Shown one piece after another: positions 45,324 through 57,572 of a stretch of 64,000 nucleotides of DNA. Made by a program: the position numbers and the translations under genes. The DNA lies in the NCBI RefSeq assembly GCF_032854445.1, contig NC_088301.1, positions 2,544,001-2,608,000 of the forward strand. The letters are read 5' to 3'. Every line of letters starts with the position of its first letter. Position 1 is the stretch's first letter. The notes under the pieces are model-generated. The model made no database searches and was not told the DNA's origin. It was given only the letters and a program-made list of their open reading frames with translations. The stretch is from Liolophura sinensis (Eukaryota; Mollusca; Polyplacophora; Chitonida; Chitonidae).

Positions 45324-47829
45324 CATATATGGTAATATATGAAGAACATTACGGTGTATTATATAACCTACTAACATATTGTTCACATTTTGAATATACA
45401 AAGGAACGTTGTCCTTTTTAAATTTCAAACCTGATCACATAAACATATACAGTTCTGACTGACAACAGTAAACCTATGCACACAGAGATTCACTATATCA
45501 CGTGTTAGAAGATGGCCAATATAATATCTTTAAGCTATATTATTTTTACAACTGATTAATTACTATTTTTGCATTTTGTAAAACATTGGCAGCATAAAAA
45601 GCATGTGTTTCAATTTGACTCTAGTGCTTATGGTGGCATCTTCATTCAATATATCGATCGGTCTTTGAAAACAAAGCTGCTAATGTATATTGAAGAGGAC
45701 GTTCTCTTGTTTCCGCCATTGTGAGGATACACAGCTAAGACGTTCATTCTTGTCAAATAAACATGTATCGTAACGCCACACACTCACAAGGCCATCAACA
45801 AATCAGTGTGAGTCCATTCGAGCGCTTTATTTAAGTATCGGAATCTCCTAGACAAAAGGATGATTCATCTCATCACTGGTACAAAACAAAGGACACCATT
45901 TGTCCGTCATGAAACCCCACGTACCTAGCGGGGTTTCCGACGTGTTACTTGACTAACAACGGCCACAGTATCCTAGTGGCTATCGTGATCACTGTCTTGT
46001 CACTGTGCCTTTCCGATCCGACTAGCATTTGCCTGTCTCGACATTTCACATGCCCTGTTGTTCTCCCTGTCTTATTGCCTGGCGCGCTTTTGAACACATT
46101 AGAATGGTCATTCGTGTAGCATTCCTTACTAATGCCGTCTGGCTTTTACCGGACATTGTGATCGGCTTTCGTGCCGACGTAAACTGACGGCAACTACGTG
46201 CTCCTCCGGTTGGAGAGTCGGACTGCTGACATATAGACCTACCGGAGTTTCTTGTCCGATCTGTCTGCTGGCTGACGTTGTCTATCTACGGTTTAAAACT
46301 TTCCTGAGGGCCGTCAAATTGACGCCTTCCTGTCGTTTTCCACTGTTAATGTCAAACCATGGCTGTATTTTATATTCACAAACGTTATTAAATCTAAAAA
46401 AATGCATAAAGTGCGAGTTTCCCATTTAATTTTTGAAATCAAATCTAACAATTGCTGATATTAAATGTGTGAATATCGATGCAATGAATAGATTGATCTT
46501 TGCAATCTTTCTTTTTATTGCTATGAACGAAACTGCTTCAGCTTACCAAAATCCCCCTGGTTGTTTCTTTTGTTAATCGGGCAGATTAGCAAAAATGTAT
46601 TTATCCACAATAAACGATATACATTCGGATTTAAAGCATGCACGTATAGCCGTTGTTTTTAAAGAATTGCTGAGGACTGTTGCCAAAAACTACCATACCA
46701 ACGTTAAAGTTACAGGCTAAACAAAAGCATAAATTAAAGAAAAGAGTGCAAAACAAATTGTGCAAAACAAAAAAACAAAATTTTTTCAATGCCTCGATAA
46801 AACGAATTTTTACAACCACATGAATTGAAAAGGACCTAGTTGGTAACGCGGGGAATCGGCCAGAGTGTGAAAAAACTTCGCACCTCAAGAAGCGAAACTG
46901 ACTAGCTGTGAGTGACAGCTCCAGCCACACTCCTGAGGCAACTTCTGTTTCAGTTCTGTTTTACTCTTCTTTTCCTGTTATATGATAAGCATGTGATTTA
47001 TGAAGCTCCAAACATGCACCGAAGCAAACTATAGGTCATAAAATCGAAAATGGTAGACTACTCCAGTCACACTGAAATGTCTTTCTATGCACCATACACT
47101 GTAGAATGAGGAAAGTCACTGCACCACAAATGTAACTTACTGAAAATTTCTTGAGCACGCAGTTATGCACCAAGCAAATTATATATATATATAACAAATT
47201 TTCAGCCTTATACTTCCGTTACGCATGTCATAGTAATGGTAGCTAGAGGACCACGTGTGCTCTCAACCAGGATTCACGTGATTCACCTGATTTAGCCTTA
47301 GTTGCCACACGTTACGTAATATCATGGCTTATTTATTATCCACTGTAATTCATGATAATACGGATTTCAAACTTGCCAAAAAATATGACAAAACTGACCA
47401 CGTTTTTAAGCTTATTTTTTATATATGAAAACCAAACGTTACCCAAAACGAAATTTTGACACAACATAGAAATACATCCATGAAACTTTCAGTAAATATA
47501 TTTTTGCTGGTTAACGTTCATCTTCATACTGTAAATTAAAGACAGTGTCTCGTTTGAACGAAAAATTTGCGTTTTCGATCGAGAGTGTATTTTTGGCGAG
47601 TTATTACTAGGCAATCCACTCCTTTATGGTCACATAACTTTTATGGGTTATTCCACCAAGTTTTATACTTCTGATCTGGGAATTTACAGAGCTGTGCTGG
47701 GATTTTGAAATTTGCACTTTCTTATTGCGCCTCTGCGACGCCGATTCTCCGCCTTACCAGGTTCTTCACCATGATCCGGGAATAACGTTCGGTTTTGTGT
47801 TGAATAACAACTAACCTGTCGTTCTCGGC
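45322..47829. other. No feature recognised
   Basis: A 99-codon minus-strand frame (46930-46631) has no supporting splice sites or domain. A very short AT run lies near 47180-47194. The block 45760-46320 has more balanced base composition than its surroundings but no readable gene. Confidence 0.35.
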
Positions 47830-48400
47830 ATGTTGACACATGGTCGATGGAGTTCTACAGACCCGCTATTATCGACGACTGACACATTCAATCAGTTGCC
47901 CGGGGCCGTGTTTCTGTCTGCTTGAGACGACGCTGGCGGCCTTCTACCACCGTGTCATGATTTCAACGTACACAGAGTATGTTAATGGACAATACTAATC
48001 TTCCGATGAGTGACGCACTTAACGACATGGCGGCAAACTCGGTTTTTATTCCTTCCACACACAACAGAGCACAAATAAAAATCTCGCTTAGTTATAAAGG
48101 CGTTATTCCTCTGCACACAGCAGAAAACATCTCCTTTGGACTGGATTACTGTCATCTAGGCTGACAAGGAGCCGTTTTGGTGTGCCATTCTTTTCCACTC
48201 CATAGAGCATTCTCCTGTAAACGGCGCGATGTTGCTCCCATGGCGGCACGTTTTCCAGACAAAGTCAATATTTCATAACCACTCCAAGTGGCGCTGCTTG
48301 AAGCCACTGTCTTCAGTACTATAAATTATCTCCCGACTTCATGCCTGTCGACTGTAACTGCCTTATTTAGCTGGAGTAAATCATGTGAACGATTGAGACG
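47830..48400 (+). repeat. Dispersed family R, copy 3
   Basis: Shared blocks with copies 1 and 2 include GGATTACTGTCATCTAGGCT, GACAAGGAGCCGTTTTGGTG, ACAAAGTCAATATTTCATAA, GCTTGAAGCCACTGTCTTCA and TGCCTGTCGACTGTAACTGC. Small frames inside it (47979-48164 and 48288-48578) are not considered genes. Confidence 0.75.
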
Positions 48401-48889
48401 CATGCGTGATAGCTGTAAACCTGGAATTGTCGTATGTTGTGCGTATTTCCTGTATGTCGGTGTCGCTTTGAGGGAGGGGGATTCAGCTTTCAGTAGAAAC
48501 GTTTTTCATGTCGTAGTTTTCGTGTGCACAGCCAAGCCAAATAACTCTGAAGGAATGGAATATAACCACTCTTTTTAAACAAGCCTATATGAATGTTTAT
48601 ATCTACTCTGTCAATATAATCTGAGGGTCTCGTCAGGTGATTATAATATTTTTTCTCCGCTTTGTTTCTTTCCGGAGAGGGTGTATTTGAAAATATTTTG
48701 TATCGTGGGTAAATAAATAATTAATTATAAATTTATTTCAAGATATAAATTTACTGTTTACATCTGAAAACATGGGTTTAATTTTAATTATGATAATATT
48801 TATGAATATATCAAAATATAAATACGATCAAAATTCAGGTTGACCTCATTTGTTAGCTGAAAAGACCAAATTTTATCACTGGGGTTGTA

Positions 48890-49168
48890 GGCAAGTGGGT
48901 ACTGGCTATGTGAGATTGTGAGCAAGTAGGCATTGACTGCGTGGGGCTGTGTGCAAGTATGTACTGATAGTGTGGGGTTGTGTGTTAGTGCGTACTGAGT
49001 AAGACGCTGTGTGCATGTGTGTTCTGAGTGTGACGCTGCGTGCAAATATGTACTGATTGTGTGGGGTCGTGTGCAAGTGTGTACTGACTGTGTGAGGCTG
49101 TGTGCAAGTGTGCACTGACTGTGTGCGGCTGTGTGCAAATGTGTGTTGACTGTGTGCGGCTGAGGACA
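48890..49168 (+). repeat. 31-bp tandem repeat, about nine units
   Basis: GTGTGCAAGTGTGTACTGAC followed by TGTGTGGGGCT recurs with 31-bp spacing in the clean part (49100 and 49131). His/Thr/Ser-rich frames on the minus strand are artefacts. Confidence 0.92.
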
Positions 49169-49531
49169 ATGTCGAGTATTTAGTTTTTATTATTTGTGTA
49201 AAGGGAAAATGTCAAGATTTCCATCACTGATAAAGCTGATATCTCAGCGGCTAGAGTTAGATACCACTATTGTTATTACACACCTCGATGCCACAATGAC
49301 ACACCTTGTTTTATGACATTCCAATCCGAGCTCAGCAGAATGACGTCATAATACAAGTTCAGCGAACTTTTAAATTTCTTACGCCAGGCAACCAGACACG
49401 ACATTCATGCAAGACGTGACGTTCGACGTCACGATGTGTACACTAGTCCGTGTAGGTCCGAAAACATTGCTGAAACTTGTTCAAATACACAAAGTCCACT
49501 AAATATCCCGTCAAAATATGAATACTAGAGA

Positions 49532-49684
49532 GAATATTGCACAGTGAAGGTTGAATTTCATAAATATTTTTCTTGTGAAAGGTGGAAATGAAAACCCACT
49601 CGACGATTTACGTCTCATGGGCTATCATTTTCACCTTTCACTCGAAAAATATTTATGATATTCAACCTTCACAATGCAATATCC
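49532..49684. mobile_element. Foldback element with ~62-bp inverted arms
   Basis: The left arm (49532-49593: GAATATTGCACAGTGAAGGT, then TGAATTTCATAAATATTTTT and a CTTGTGAAAGG block) is the near-exact reverse complement of the right arm (49623-49684). About six mismatches separate the arms around a 29-bp loop. Such a hairpin could be a MITE or the end of a foldback transposon. A short perfect palindrome, CGTGACGT-TCG-ACGTCACG, lies about 100 bp to the left at 49414-49432. Confidence 0.8.
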
Positions 49685-50798
49685 TATACATCGTGCATAT
49701 AAATTGTTAGTGTGGTTGACACAATCCGGTATCGTTTCTCGTCAGAACGTCACGTCAGTCAAAAACTAAATCATTACACAGACGCTTTTTTCCTCTTTCA
49801 CACTATCGCTTCCTTTTTGACAAACATATTTATATATATATGACAGACCAGTTCAATTTTCCACAGGGAAATGATACATGTATATCGTCTATGGACTCGT
49901 ACATTGCTTCTCTGAATAGTCTTGCTGTTTATGTACATGGCTATAATGTGTCATATTTTCAGAGTCCACTCTGATCCTGTACATTACACTGAAGAACACA
50001 AGACTGGAATCCGAACTACTCTCTTACATTGAAGACAGGCCAGAATGTAGCTGGAAGATCGTCCTTTTATTATGGTAGCGTGTTTGAATCGAACTACCGC
50101 TGGATCGGATGCAGTTTTAAATGGGTGCAGTTTTATTTCAAATTTTATCTCTTTCATTCACCCTTTATGCAGAAAAAGTAACAAAAATGTCACGAAAAAT
50201 ACATAACCGGTGATTGTAAAAATCCGGCATCGCCAGAGAATAATATTGATAGGGAATAGTCGATTCCTGCCATACAAAAATACAAAGCAAGAAAAAACAA
50301 ATTGGAAAACAAGATATGTGATCACTGTCATGGTTTAATCACCTTGTTTGCCTCCCATATTCCTGTATAGGAGTTACATTCTTCTTACATAATGCACAGC
50401 TGATCAGGCCGTATCAGATTACAACAGCTGTGGTTCCGCCCTGTGCGCGTAATATGTGTATAGATAGCAATGCTGTAAAGTCGATAATTAATTACATACA
50501 GATAATAGCCTTCAATCATTAATGAGGTAAATTTGCCGTCAGAAGTCAAAGCTGGCATTCCAGATCGGGGATAACATGACCACCATTCGTCGAGTTACCT
50601 TTATTATTATGTAACCAGATTAGAACGGTTTATGGATTAATTTACTTTGTATATGTCGTCCTTATATATGGAGAAGGGTGTATATAACTGAGATTTTGAT
50701 ATACGCCTAAATAATAATGGTAATTACCTAAATGGTAATGGTAACGGTTTCCGAATATTTAATGAAGCGTACGTGTTTTCCTATTCAAAAAGAGAACG
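49685..50798. other. No feature recognised
   Basis: No open frame, repeat or RNA gene was seen. Confidence 0.35.
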
Positions 50799-50872
50799 TA
50801 CCACTTCGGTGGCCTAATGACTACAGCGCCAGTTGGTTGACCCAGGATCAAACCCGAGTCGGGTCATACGAA
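50799..50872 (+). repeat. tRNA-like SINE head fragment
   Basis: TTCGGTGGCCTAATGACTAC followed by GTTGGTTGACCCAGGATCAA and CCCGAGTCGGGTCATACGAA resembles the 5' region of SINE family 2 (GATCCAGGATCAATCC...GGGTCACAC). The body and tail are absent. Confidence 0.4.
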
Positions 50873-52244
50873 AGACTGAAAAAGCCAAGCATACCTACAC
50901 ACATACGAAAGAGAATAACTGCGACGAAATTCGATTGATCAATTTTGGTGGATGTTCCTAGGAGTTACTGCCCTTTATTTAAAGCTTCGTTGGTTTTTAC
51001 ATCTAATACAGGCGTGGATCAGTCAACTTCACAAGCTATCACTGCAAAAACTTGTGTGTGACGGTTATTTCATCGAACTGCCTCCCTCAAAGTTTCTTAC
51101 GCGTATAATGAGTACAGTGAGTATAATGTTCTACTTCATGATTGTGTTTACTTCCGCTTAACCTAGGGCTAGAGGCTGGATATTCAAAGTGTTGAACTAG
51201 ATCGGCACGTTGGATATATGAAGAGTTGCAACCAAAGCGCAACTGAGATACATATGTTATTATAAACAATTGATATTCTATCATGGTGCATGGTTTGAAT
51301 AATGATTTCCCTAAGTCGCCTAGAACATATCTTGCGTCTTTCCTACATCAATGAAAACGGTGACTGCTTCTCTTTATGCGATTTCGTCCTATTTTCGTAC
51401 TTTATATACTTTCTTACTTCTTTGGTCTAGGTGTAGCAAAATAAGTACGCCTACACCCAGTCCGATGACCCCATTGTAACTGAACAGATGAAACAATGCC
51501 ACCAGTGAGAACAGAGTGTGGCTATGACTATATCGAAAAAATTTGCTGGATGTTGTCCATTTCAAGGAAATGAGAGCCCCAGCCTCTGATATTTTCAGCG
51601 AATATATTCAGGGGCGGTGACTCTGTTCGTACTAGCCCTACTATAGTGGAAGAGATTGAAAAAGCACAAATTGCTGCAAAAGGTGACAGACAATACTGGC
51701 CAGTTCATTACAGGAACATTGAATGAAACAAAGCTCGCTACGGTTTGCCCAGAAAACCATTATCGTAAAGAGAAATGTTATACGCTTCAATTCATATAGG
51801 TCTAAATGCCTTTTACTTAAAGTATGTTATATAAACTCATCAGTGTTCATAATATATCGGGGGTAAACAGAAATGGGCAGTTTCCCTGATGTCATAAACT
51901 CAGTATGTGACAATATCAGTACACTTGGGGCTGCAGTGTAAATCTGCATGGGAAACATAAAGGATACTGAACCCACAAATAAATAAAATGACATGAAATG
52001 GTTTGTATAATTCTTCTGAGGTCTATGTATCACGCATAAACGAGAGGTGTCCACTATTTGAGCTCTCCGTCTACCGCATGAGTGTGATATACACAAACAT
52101 TTATCGCAACACATTCATTTCACATATACAGGTTATATTACTACCGATGGGTAGACTAGTTTTTAGAACTTGTAGCTCCACATTTGTCATCTAGTGTATT
52201 AGCCTTTATGACCTGAATTATCCCGATGGTAAAATAGAGAGTTC
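50873..52244. other. No feature recognised
   Basis: Short frames only, without recognisable domains or paired splice sites. Confidence 0.35.
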
Positions 52245-52806
52245 ATGGCAGTCACTCTCTCACGTCATTATATAGTCCTGAGTCAGGACTCACTCATAAC
52301 ATTGTGGAGTGGAATAATGACGTTGTGTAGCTCACTCATTTGAGGACATTGTGGAGTCCACTCACTAATGACATTACGTTGTCCACTGGCTCAGCACTAA
52401 ATAATGTCGTGAGAGAACTAAATGCCTAAATAATGTCACTAACTAGGTTAAGTAGCCCACTCATTCAAGACATTGTGGAGTACAGTGGCTAATTTCTTTA
52501 CGCAGCCCGCTGACTCAGGACATGCTAAAGTCCTCTCCCTGGTGACATTGCGTATCACACTCACTCAGGATATTGTGGAGTTCATACACTCACTCATGAT
52601 GTTGCATAACCCACTCACTCATGACAATGTGGAGTGGAATAATCACGTTGCGTAGCCCACTTATTTGACGACATTATGGGGTAAACTTACTAATGACATT
52701 GCGTACCCCTCTTATTGCACTCCGACATTGCGCAGTCCACTCACTCAGGACACCCCGAGTCCACTCATTCGAGGCATTACAGAGTCTGTTCACTCATTAC
52801 ACTGAT
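52245..52806 (+). repeat. Degenerate ~25-bp tandem repeat, left part
   Basis: Units alternate CACTCACTCAGGACATTG followed by TGGAGTC with CACTCACTAATGACATTGCG followed by TAGCC. The period is roughly 24-26 bp with much variation. The array resumes after the SINE at 52808-53160. Confidence 0.85.
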
Positions 52807-52807
52807 C

Positions 52808-53160
52808 GGCCCCGATGGCTTTGTTGGTCCGCTTGGAGGGCGGTTGATCCAGGGTCAATCCTGGATCGGGTCACACATAAGACCTTAAAAGAGGAAGCTG
52901 TAACTTCCTCGCTTGGCGTTCAGCATGAATGGGATAGTGCAATGACTACTTGACCGGTATCAGTATAATGGCTCGGGCGGGGCGGCTTACCTTCCTTCGG
53001 TTAAGCGTCTCAGTGAAGCAGCAATAAATAAAAGAGCGGTAGAAATCAACAAGGAGGCACATTACACGTACATCCACTCTAAGGACTCCTTTGTCGTCAT
53101 ATGACTGAAAAATTGTAAAGTATAACGTTAAACCCCAAGCATTCACTCACTCACTCGCTC
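52808..53160 (+). repeat. SINE family 2, copy inserted into a minisatellite
   Basis: The head (CCGATGGCTTTGTTGGTCCG, GTTGATCCAGGGTCAATCCT), body (GAGGAAGCTGTAACTTCCTC, GTATCAGTATAATGGCTCGG) and 3' end (GTCGTCATATGACTGAAAAA, ACGTTAAACCCCAAGC) align with 16967-17307. The CTCACTCACTCGCTCACTCG tail runs directly into the flanking repeat. Confidence 0.9.
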
Positions 53161-53195
53161 ACTCGCTCAGGACATTGCGGATTCCAATCACAATA
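53161..53195 (+). repeat. Degenerate ~25-bp tandem repeat, right remnant
   Basis: CTCAGGACATTGCGGATTCC matches the unit of the array at 52245-52806, so the array continues on the far side of the SINE. Confidence 0.7.
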
Positions 53196-54999
53196 CATGT
53201 TGTCCAATAGAAAGGCGTGTATGTATGTGTGCGACTGTGTTGTGAAAGGAGCGATACGGGGTTGACTTGGATTCAGCCTCGGATTTTGCACAAAATAGTC
53301 AAGCCTACTTTTTAGCAAATACACCGCAGAATCATTTCATACGATTGAGGGGACCGCGTGATTTGTTAGAGCACGCGTCGATACCTGGCGATGATCAGCT
53401 GGTTTGCTACATGCGCCAGCCACAGAAAACGGTTGATGTGACCCATGCAGTATAAACTAGGACGTTTATTCACAATTTCCATGGAAACTCATGAACATAC
53501 CAGAGGGTAGACCCTGCATTGTGGGTGCTGTGGAACTGCGTAGTAAGCAACATGGGTGGTCTCTGTATCACTATAGTGTGACTCTCTGATGTCTGCTCAC
53601 ACTGTGTATCCCTGTAGTGTGACTCTCTGATCTCATCTATCAAGAGTGTTCACTAAACACATCATCTATTATGGACGTACACATAGACCCATCTATCTTA
53701 GTTGTACTTATATCACATCCACCTATCTGCGCGTGCACATATCACATAATTGTACACCTGAGGACATTCTCAGTGCGCTCCTATAGGTCGATTCAAATTT
53801 GTGGCATCTCTCCACTGTGCGTATGGAAAACAATCCACCAAGTTTTGTCGTGCGTTGTCATGACAATATTGCTCGTGCTACTCAGTGTGATAATAACCAT
53901 AATGTATTTATTAGACATAGGATATTCAGGAATGCTTTTCCATTGTCTTCGATAGCATCACAATTCTAAAGTACTAAAGAGAAAACCTGAAACTGTAAAT
54001 ATTCGACAAAACAAATGGAACATCATTTTTTTTCACTCTATAACGTACTCTTCGAAAAAGGAAATGATATAGCACTATACAATTCTAATAATGTTAAATC
54101 CCGTACTCTGGCAGTGCTGGAGAAGAGAATGCATTTATAACGTTAGTTTAACACTTTCAAAATTGTTTGAAATATAACACTGCGCAAAATACTTACACTA
54201 CTTGGTATGTTATTGTTCAAATTAAAACAGGTCTTTATTGCCTTGGGCGAATTAGTCCGTCAGCATCTACGCATTATAGCATAACATAAGATAACATGAG
54301 GCCTTTAGGTGCTCTTGCATGTTCCATTATTAACATCGTGTTTCATCTCAACATATAGAAGTGCTGACATTTGCAAATGCAGACCTTGTCGTCAATATCT
54401 CAGCGCTGGCACACTGTGACTGCCAGGTCCTTCTCTGAATCCAAATTCACAGTTCTGGATGTAGCTTTAAATCAAGAGGTTTGTAAGTTAACTATCAGTG
54501 GTCGGTAGTATACTCCCATCACTCTGATTCCTTCACCTAACCGGCGATAAAAAGTAAAAAAAACTTCTTTAGCACGGCGTTTATAAAGTAAATAATATTG
54601 ATAAACTCAAAGAGGTCAATTGCAATTTGTACCCAGGTATTCAGAGGGGTCATTCGCTTCTGCGTAATCGGTGTAAATTGGGTTTTTTTCTTAAACGTCA
54701 TTCTGATGTTTTTGTGATTCGTAATTTATCACAAACATGGGAAGGATTTGACCATGATTGGCCCAGATTGGCGCAACAAATATTATAGCTATTTCGGAAG
54801 AGGGTGAAAAAATCTTTTTCTGGGAGTTTTTCTGTTTTTGTGCCGGCTTTAAAAAGAGAAAGACTAAGGTTGCAAAAATAGAAAAAAACGCACAGCTAAA
54901 AAGAGAACACCGCCGTATCCCTTTTACGGCTCTGTACAGACCAGACCATTGTTGCGCTGCTGTCTATCACCGGTGCTTAGCACCAAGGAGAAGAAAGAC
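53196..54999. other. No feature recognised
   Basis: Frames at 53671-53955 and 54758-55009 have no recognisable domain. The first has a hydrophobic segment (VVMTILLVLLSVIITIMYLL) but no splice support. Confidence 0.3.
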
Positions 55000-55140
55000 A
55001 ATGAGTTAACTTTGTTGGTATGACCCGACTCAGGGTTGAACTCAGGATTGCTGCATTAAAATTACAATTTTGTTGGCACTTGTTTACAGGTTGTGTTTAG
55101 CACGCTCTAACCTTCTCCTTGTGAGCCGGTTTGCGGTCGA
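55000..55140 (-). repeat. Possible tRNA-like SINE head
   Basis: On the minus strand an A-box-like GGTTAGAGCGTGCTA is followed by CTGAGTTCAACCCTGAGTCG and GGTCATACC. This resembles the B-box side of the fragment at 50799-50872. The 60-base spacing between boxes is longer than in a tRNA gene. Confidence 0.3.
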
Positions 55141-55928
55141 TTTAAGTGTGGATATATCTGGTCGCTTTCTTTACTTTGGAATTCGAACTGACCGACGAGT
55201 CTGGGTGTTTAAATGTAAATATGTTCGGACGGTCAGTACAGCAGCTTAGATTTCCTGTTGACGGTTGTCTGTCATCCGGTCAAGATGTAGATCTGCAAAA
55301 TCCTTCAATACGGCCCAGTGCCACAATTTGATCAACCACAGCGGGTAAAAATGACAAAAATTCGATACAACGGTGATGCGTCGGTCGAAATATGAACGCT
55401 TTTTATGAAAACCCAAAACGGTCGGAGCAATGTCTGTCCGTATATATTTGCAGATGTCGATATTGTCCGGGTTTTTCATCTGATGAGAACCAAAACATGG
55501 TATTCTATTCACATTCATGGAGATTACAAAGGCTTTTGTATCACAGGTTTCAATGTCTGAGGATTGTCATTCTTCAGAGAAGCAGAGTGTGTAAGGCAAG
55601 TTATGTTCTCAATGTAACTTGCATAAATCCGAAATAAGCTTCCAGAAAGAGTCGTGTCAAAAAACTCTGCAGAGAATTAAGACATTCCTTAAAACAAGAC
55701 AATGACTTTTTGTTAAATATCACCCTACTATTCGCGTGACTTCCAAATTGAGTTAGTGGATTTGTGTGTTCATGTGTCATTTGAAGCACTCTATTTCTCT
55801 GTGCCTTCACAACTATGAAACAAGGGTTTTAATACCATATTACATGTTAATGACAATACTTTGAGACATGTGGAATTGCTGAAGAATGTGTCTCTGTTAT
55901 AAAGTTTTGTGCATACATACAGAAACAT
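55141..55928. other. No feature recognised
   Basis: Overlapping frames on both strands (55146-55637 and 55246-55518) have no recognisable motif. Confidence 0.3.
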
Positions 55929-56065
55929 CGTAAACCCGGGAAATACTGCCATTCACGAAGTATCCGAGAATACTTCCCAAAATGTCGTAAGTTTGGGCAA
56001 TATTACCATTCAGGTAGGATCTGGGAATACTTCCCAAAACGTCGTAAGCCTGGGAAATACAAGAC
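55929..56065 (+). repeat. ~57-bp tandem repeat, outlying block
   Basis: GGGAAATACTGCCATTCACG, AAGTATCCGAGAATACTTCC, GGGCAATATTACCATTCAGG and TAGGATCTGGGAATACTTCC match consecutive units of the block at 56985-57300, about 1.12 kb to the right. Confidence 0.88.
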
Positions 56066-56730
56066 TTTTGTGGACTTTCAGGCCCTAAGTTTAATTCATT
56101 TTATAGTGAACTGGCTGAGTAAAAGACATTTCCTTTTCACCTCCGTGATTGAAATTCCAGTGTGTTTTTCTTATTCACACTGAGAACTGTTTGATTTGGG
56201 TGTGATGGAAAGAAAAACTCTATAATAGGGGCCGTTAGAAAGTATAGGCTGTGTGTGATCTAAACTGACAAATTGACAAGCTTAACAATTCAAGCCCCTA
56301 ATGCTTAAGTAAACCACAAACAGATTAACGGTCATCTATGAGTGCTAAACTTTTCGCCAATATTTAGCCATGTTACGTAACTTTACACTGTTCTTACGTA
56401 CACACGGCTGTCTAAAAGCCTCGTTTACACACAATATTGACATGTGGATTTGTGCAGCCTGCAAGCCACGTGTTTGTAATCGATTTGTTTCACTTACCTC
56501 TGAAAAATGGAGGTGCACCGCTGCTCTGAACTTCCAATTCTCGAAAAAATTTCATTGCTCAGTCTCATGCCGTTAATCTGACATTAAATTCGTCAGCTGA
56601 CTGTACATTTTATGGACTCAATTATCCAGCTGTTAAACAAAAATGATACACAAAAATTTGCCAACGGATAATTGTGTTAAATTTATTGACAAAGATTTAT
56701 TTTTCTAAGTTGCATATAACGTTTTAAAGA

Positions 56731-56768
56731 TTTAATTATTTATTTGATTGGTGTTTTACGCCGTACCC
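56731..56768 (-). repeat. SINE family 1, terminal tail only
   Basis: TTTAATTATTTATTTGATTG followed by GTGTTTTACGCCGTACC is the last 38 bp of the element. The rest is absent. Confidence 0.75.
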
Positions 56769-56984
56769 CCGTTTTAAAGACGCAAACATTCCGTAAGCCA
56801 AAGTTGTGATCAGTCGATGGGGTTTCCCTTTCGGTGTTTCTAAGTTGTTCTAACCTGTGGTGAAAAAGTGCTAAAACCTGAATGCGGAGATTCTCATGTC
56901 ATCCCATATCATTCTCATGTACACGTTTTCAGTGTGTTCTGGACGTAGCGAGGGTATACTGCTGAAATTAAGATCATACCACAG

Positions 56985-57300
56985 CCTGGGAAAGCTTGTA
57001 AGCCTGGGAAATACTGCCATTCCACGAAGTATCTAAAACTACATCCCAAAAACGTCGTAAACCTGGGAAATACTGCCATTCACGATGTATCCAAGAATAC
57101 TTCCCAAAATGTCGTACGTTTGGGCAATATTGCCATTCAGGTAGGATCTGGGAATACTTCCCAAAACGTCGCAAGCCTGGGAAATACTACCATACACGTG
57201 GAATAGTATCCCAAAACAAGTTTCCCAAGGAGATTGCATCATGAAAACGTCGCCCGTCTGTGAAATACTGCCATTCAGGTCACATGTCTGAGTATACATC
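56985..57300 (+). repeat. ~57-bp tandem repeat, main block
   Basis: The unit combines GTCGTAAACCTGGGAAATAC, TGCCATTCACGATGTATCC and AAGAATACTTCCCAAAAT. About five units are present. Confidence 0.88.
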
Positions 57301-57327
57301 TGTTCACGTGGTATATCTATTATGTGT

Positions 57328-57394
57328 ATATATTTATTTATTTATTTAATTGATGTCTTTGTCATACTAAAGAGTGTTTCACTTATGCGACGGT
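57328..57394 (-). repeat. SINE family 1, tail fragment between two tandem arrays
   Basis: TATTTATTTATTTATTTAAT, TGATGTCTTTGTCATACTAA and GTTTCACTTATGCGACGG match the SINE 3' end. Confidence 0.8.
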
Positions 57395-57424
57395 ACATCT
57401 GGTCACGCAATAGGTCAGGGATTA

Positions 57425-57572
57425 CTGGCGTCGTATTTTGTGAGAATACATCCAGGAACGTCGTATTTGTGAGAATACATCCCAAATCGTCATATGTGAG
57501 AGAATACATCCCCGAACGCCGTGTGTATGAGAATACATCACAAAACGTCACATTTGTGAGAATACATCCAAA
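57425..57572 (+). repeat. 29-bp tandem repeat, about five units
   Basis: GTGAGAATACATCCAGGAAC followed by GTCGTATTT recurs at 57442, 57471, 57499, 57529 and 57558. The ACGTCGTA and AATAC words relate it loosely to the 57-bp unit on the other side of the SINE fragment. Confidence 0.85.

Noticed and set aside
46631-46930. 99-codon minus-strand frame with a Phe/Cys-rich end
   Set aside because: The end is a translation of A-rich sequence (poly-Phe), and I found no consistent splice sites or domain.
48800-49169. His/Thr-rich minus-strand frames of 87 and 112 codons
   Set aside because: They translate the 31-bp tandem repeat.
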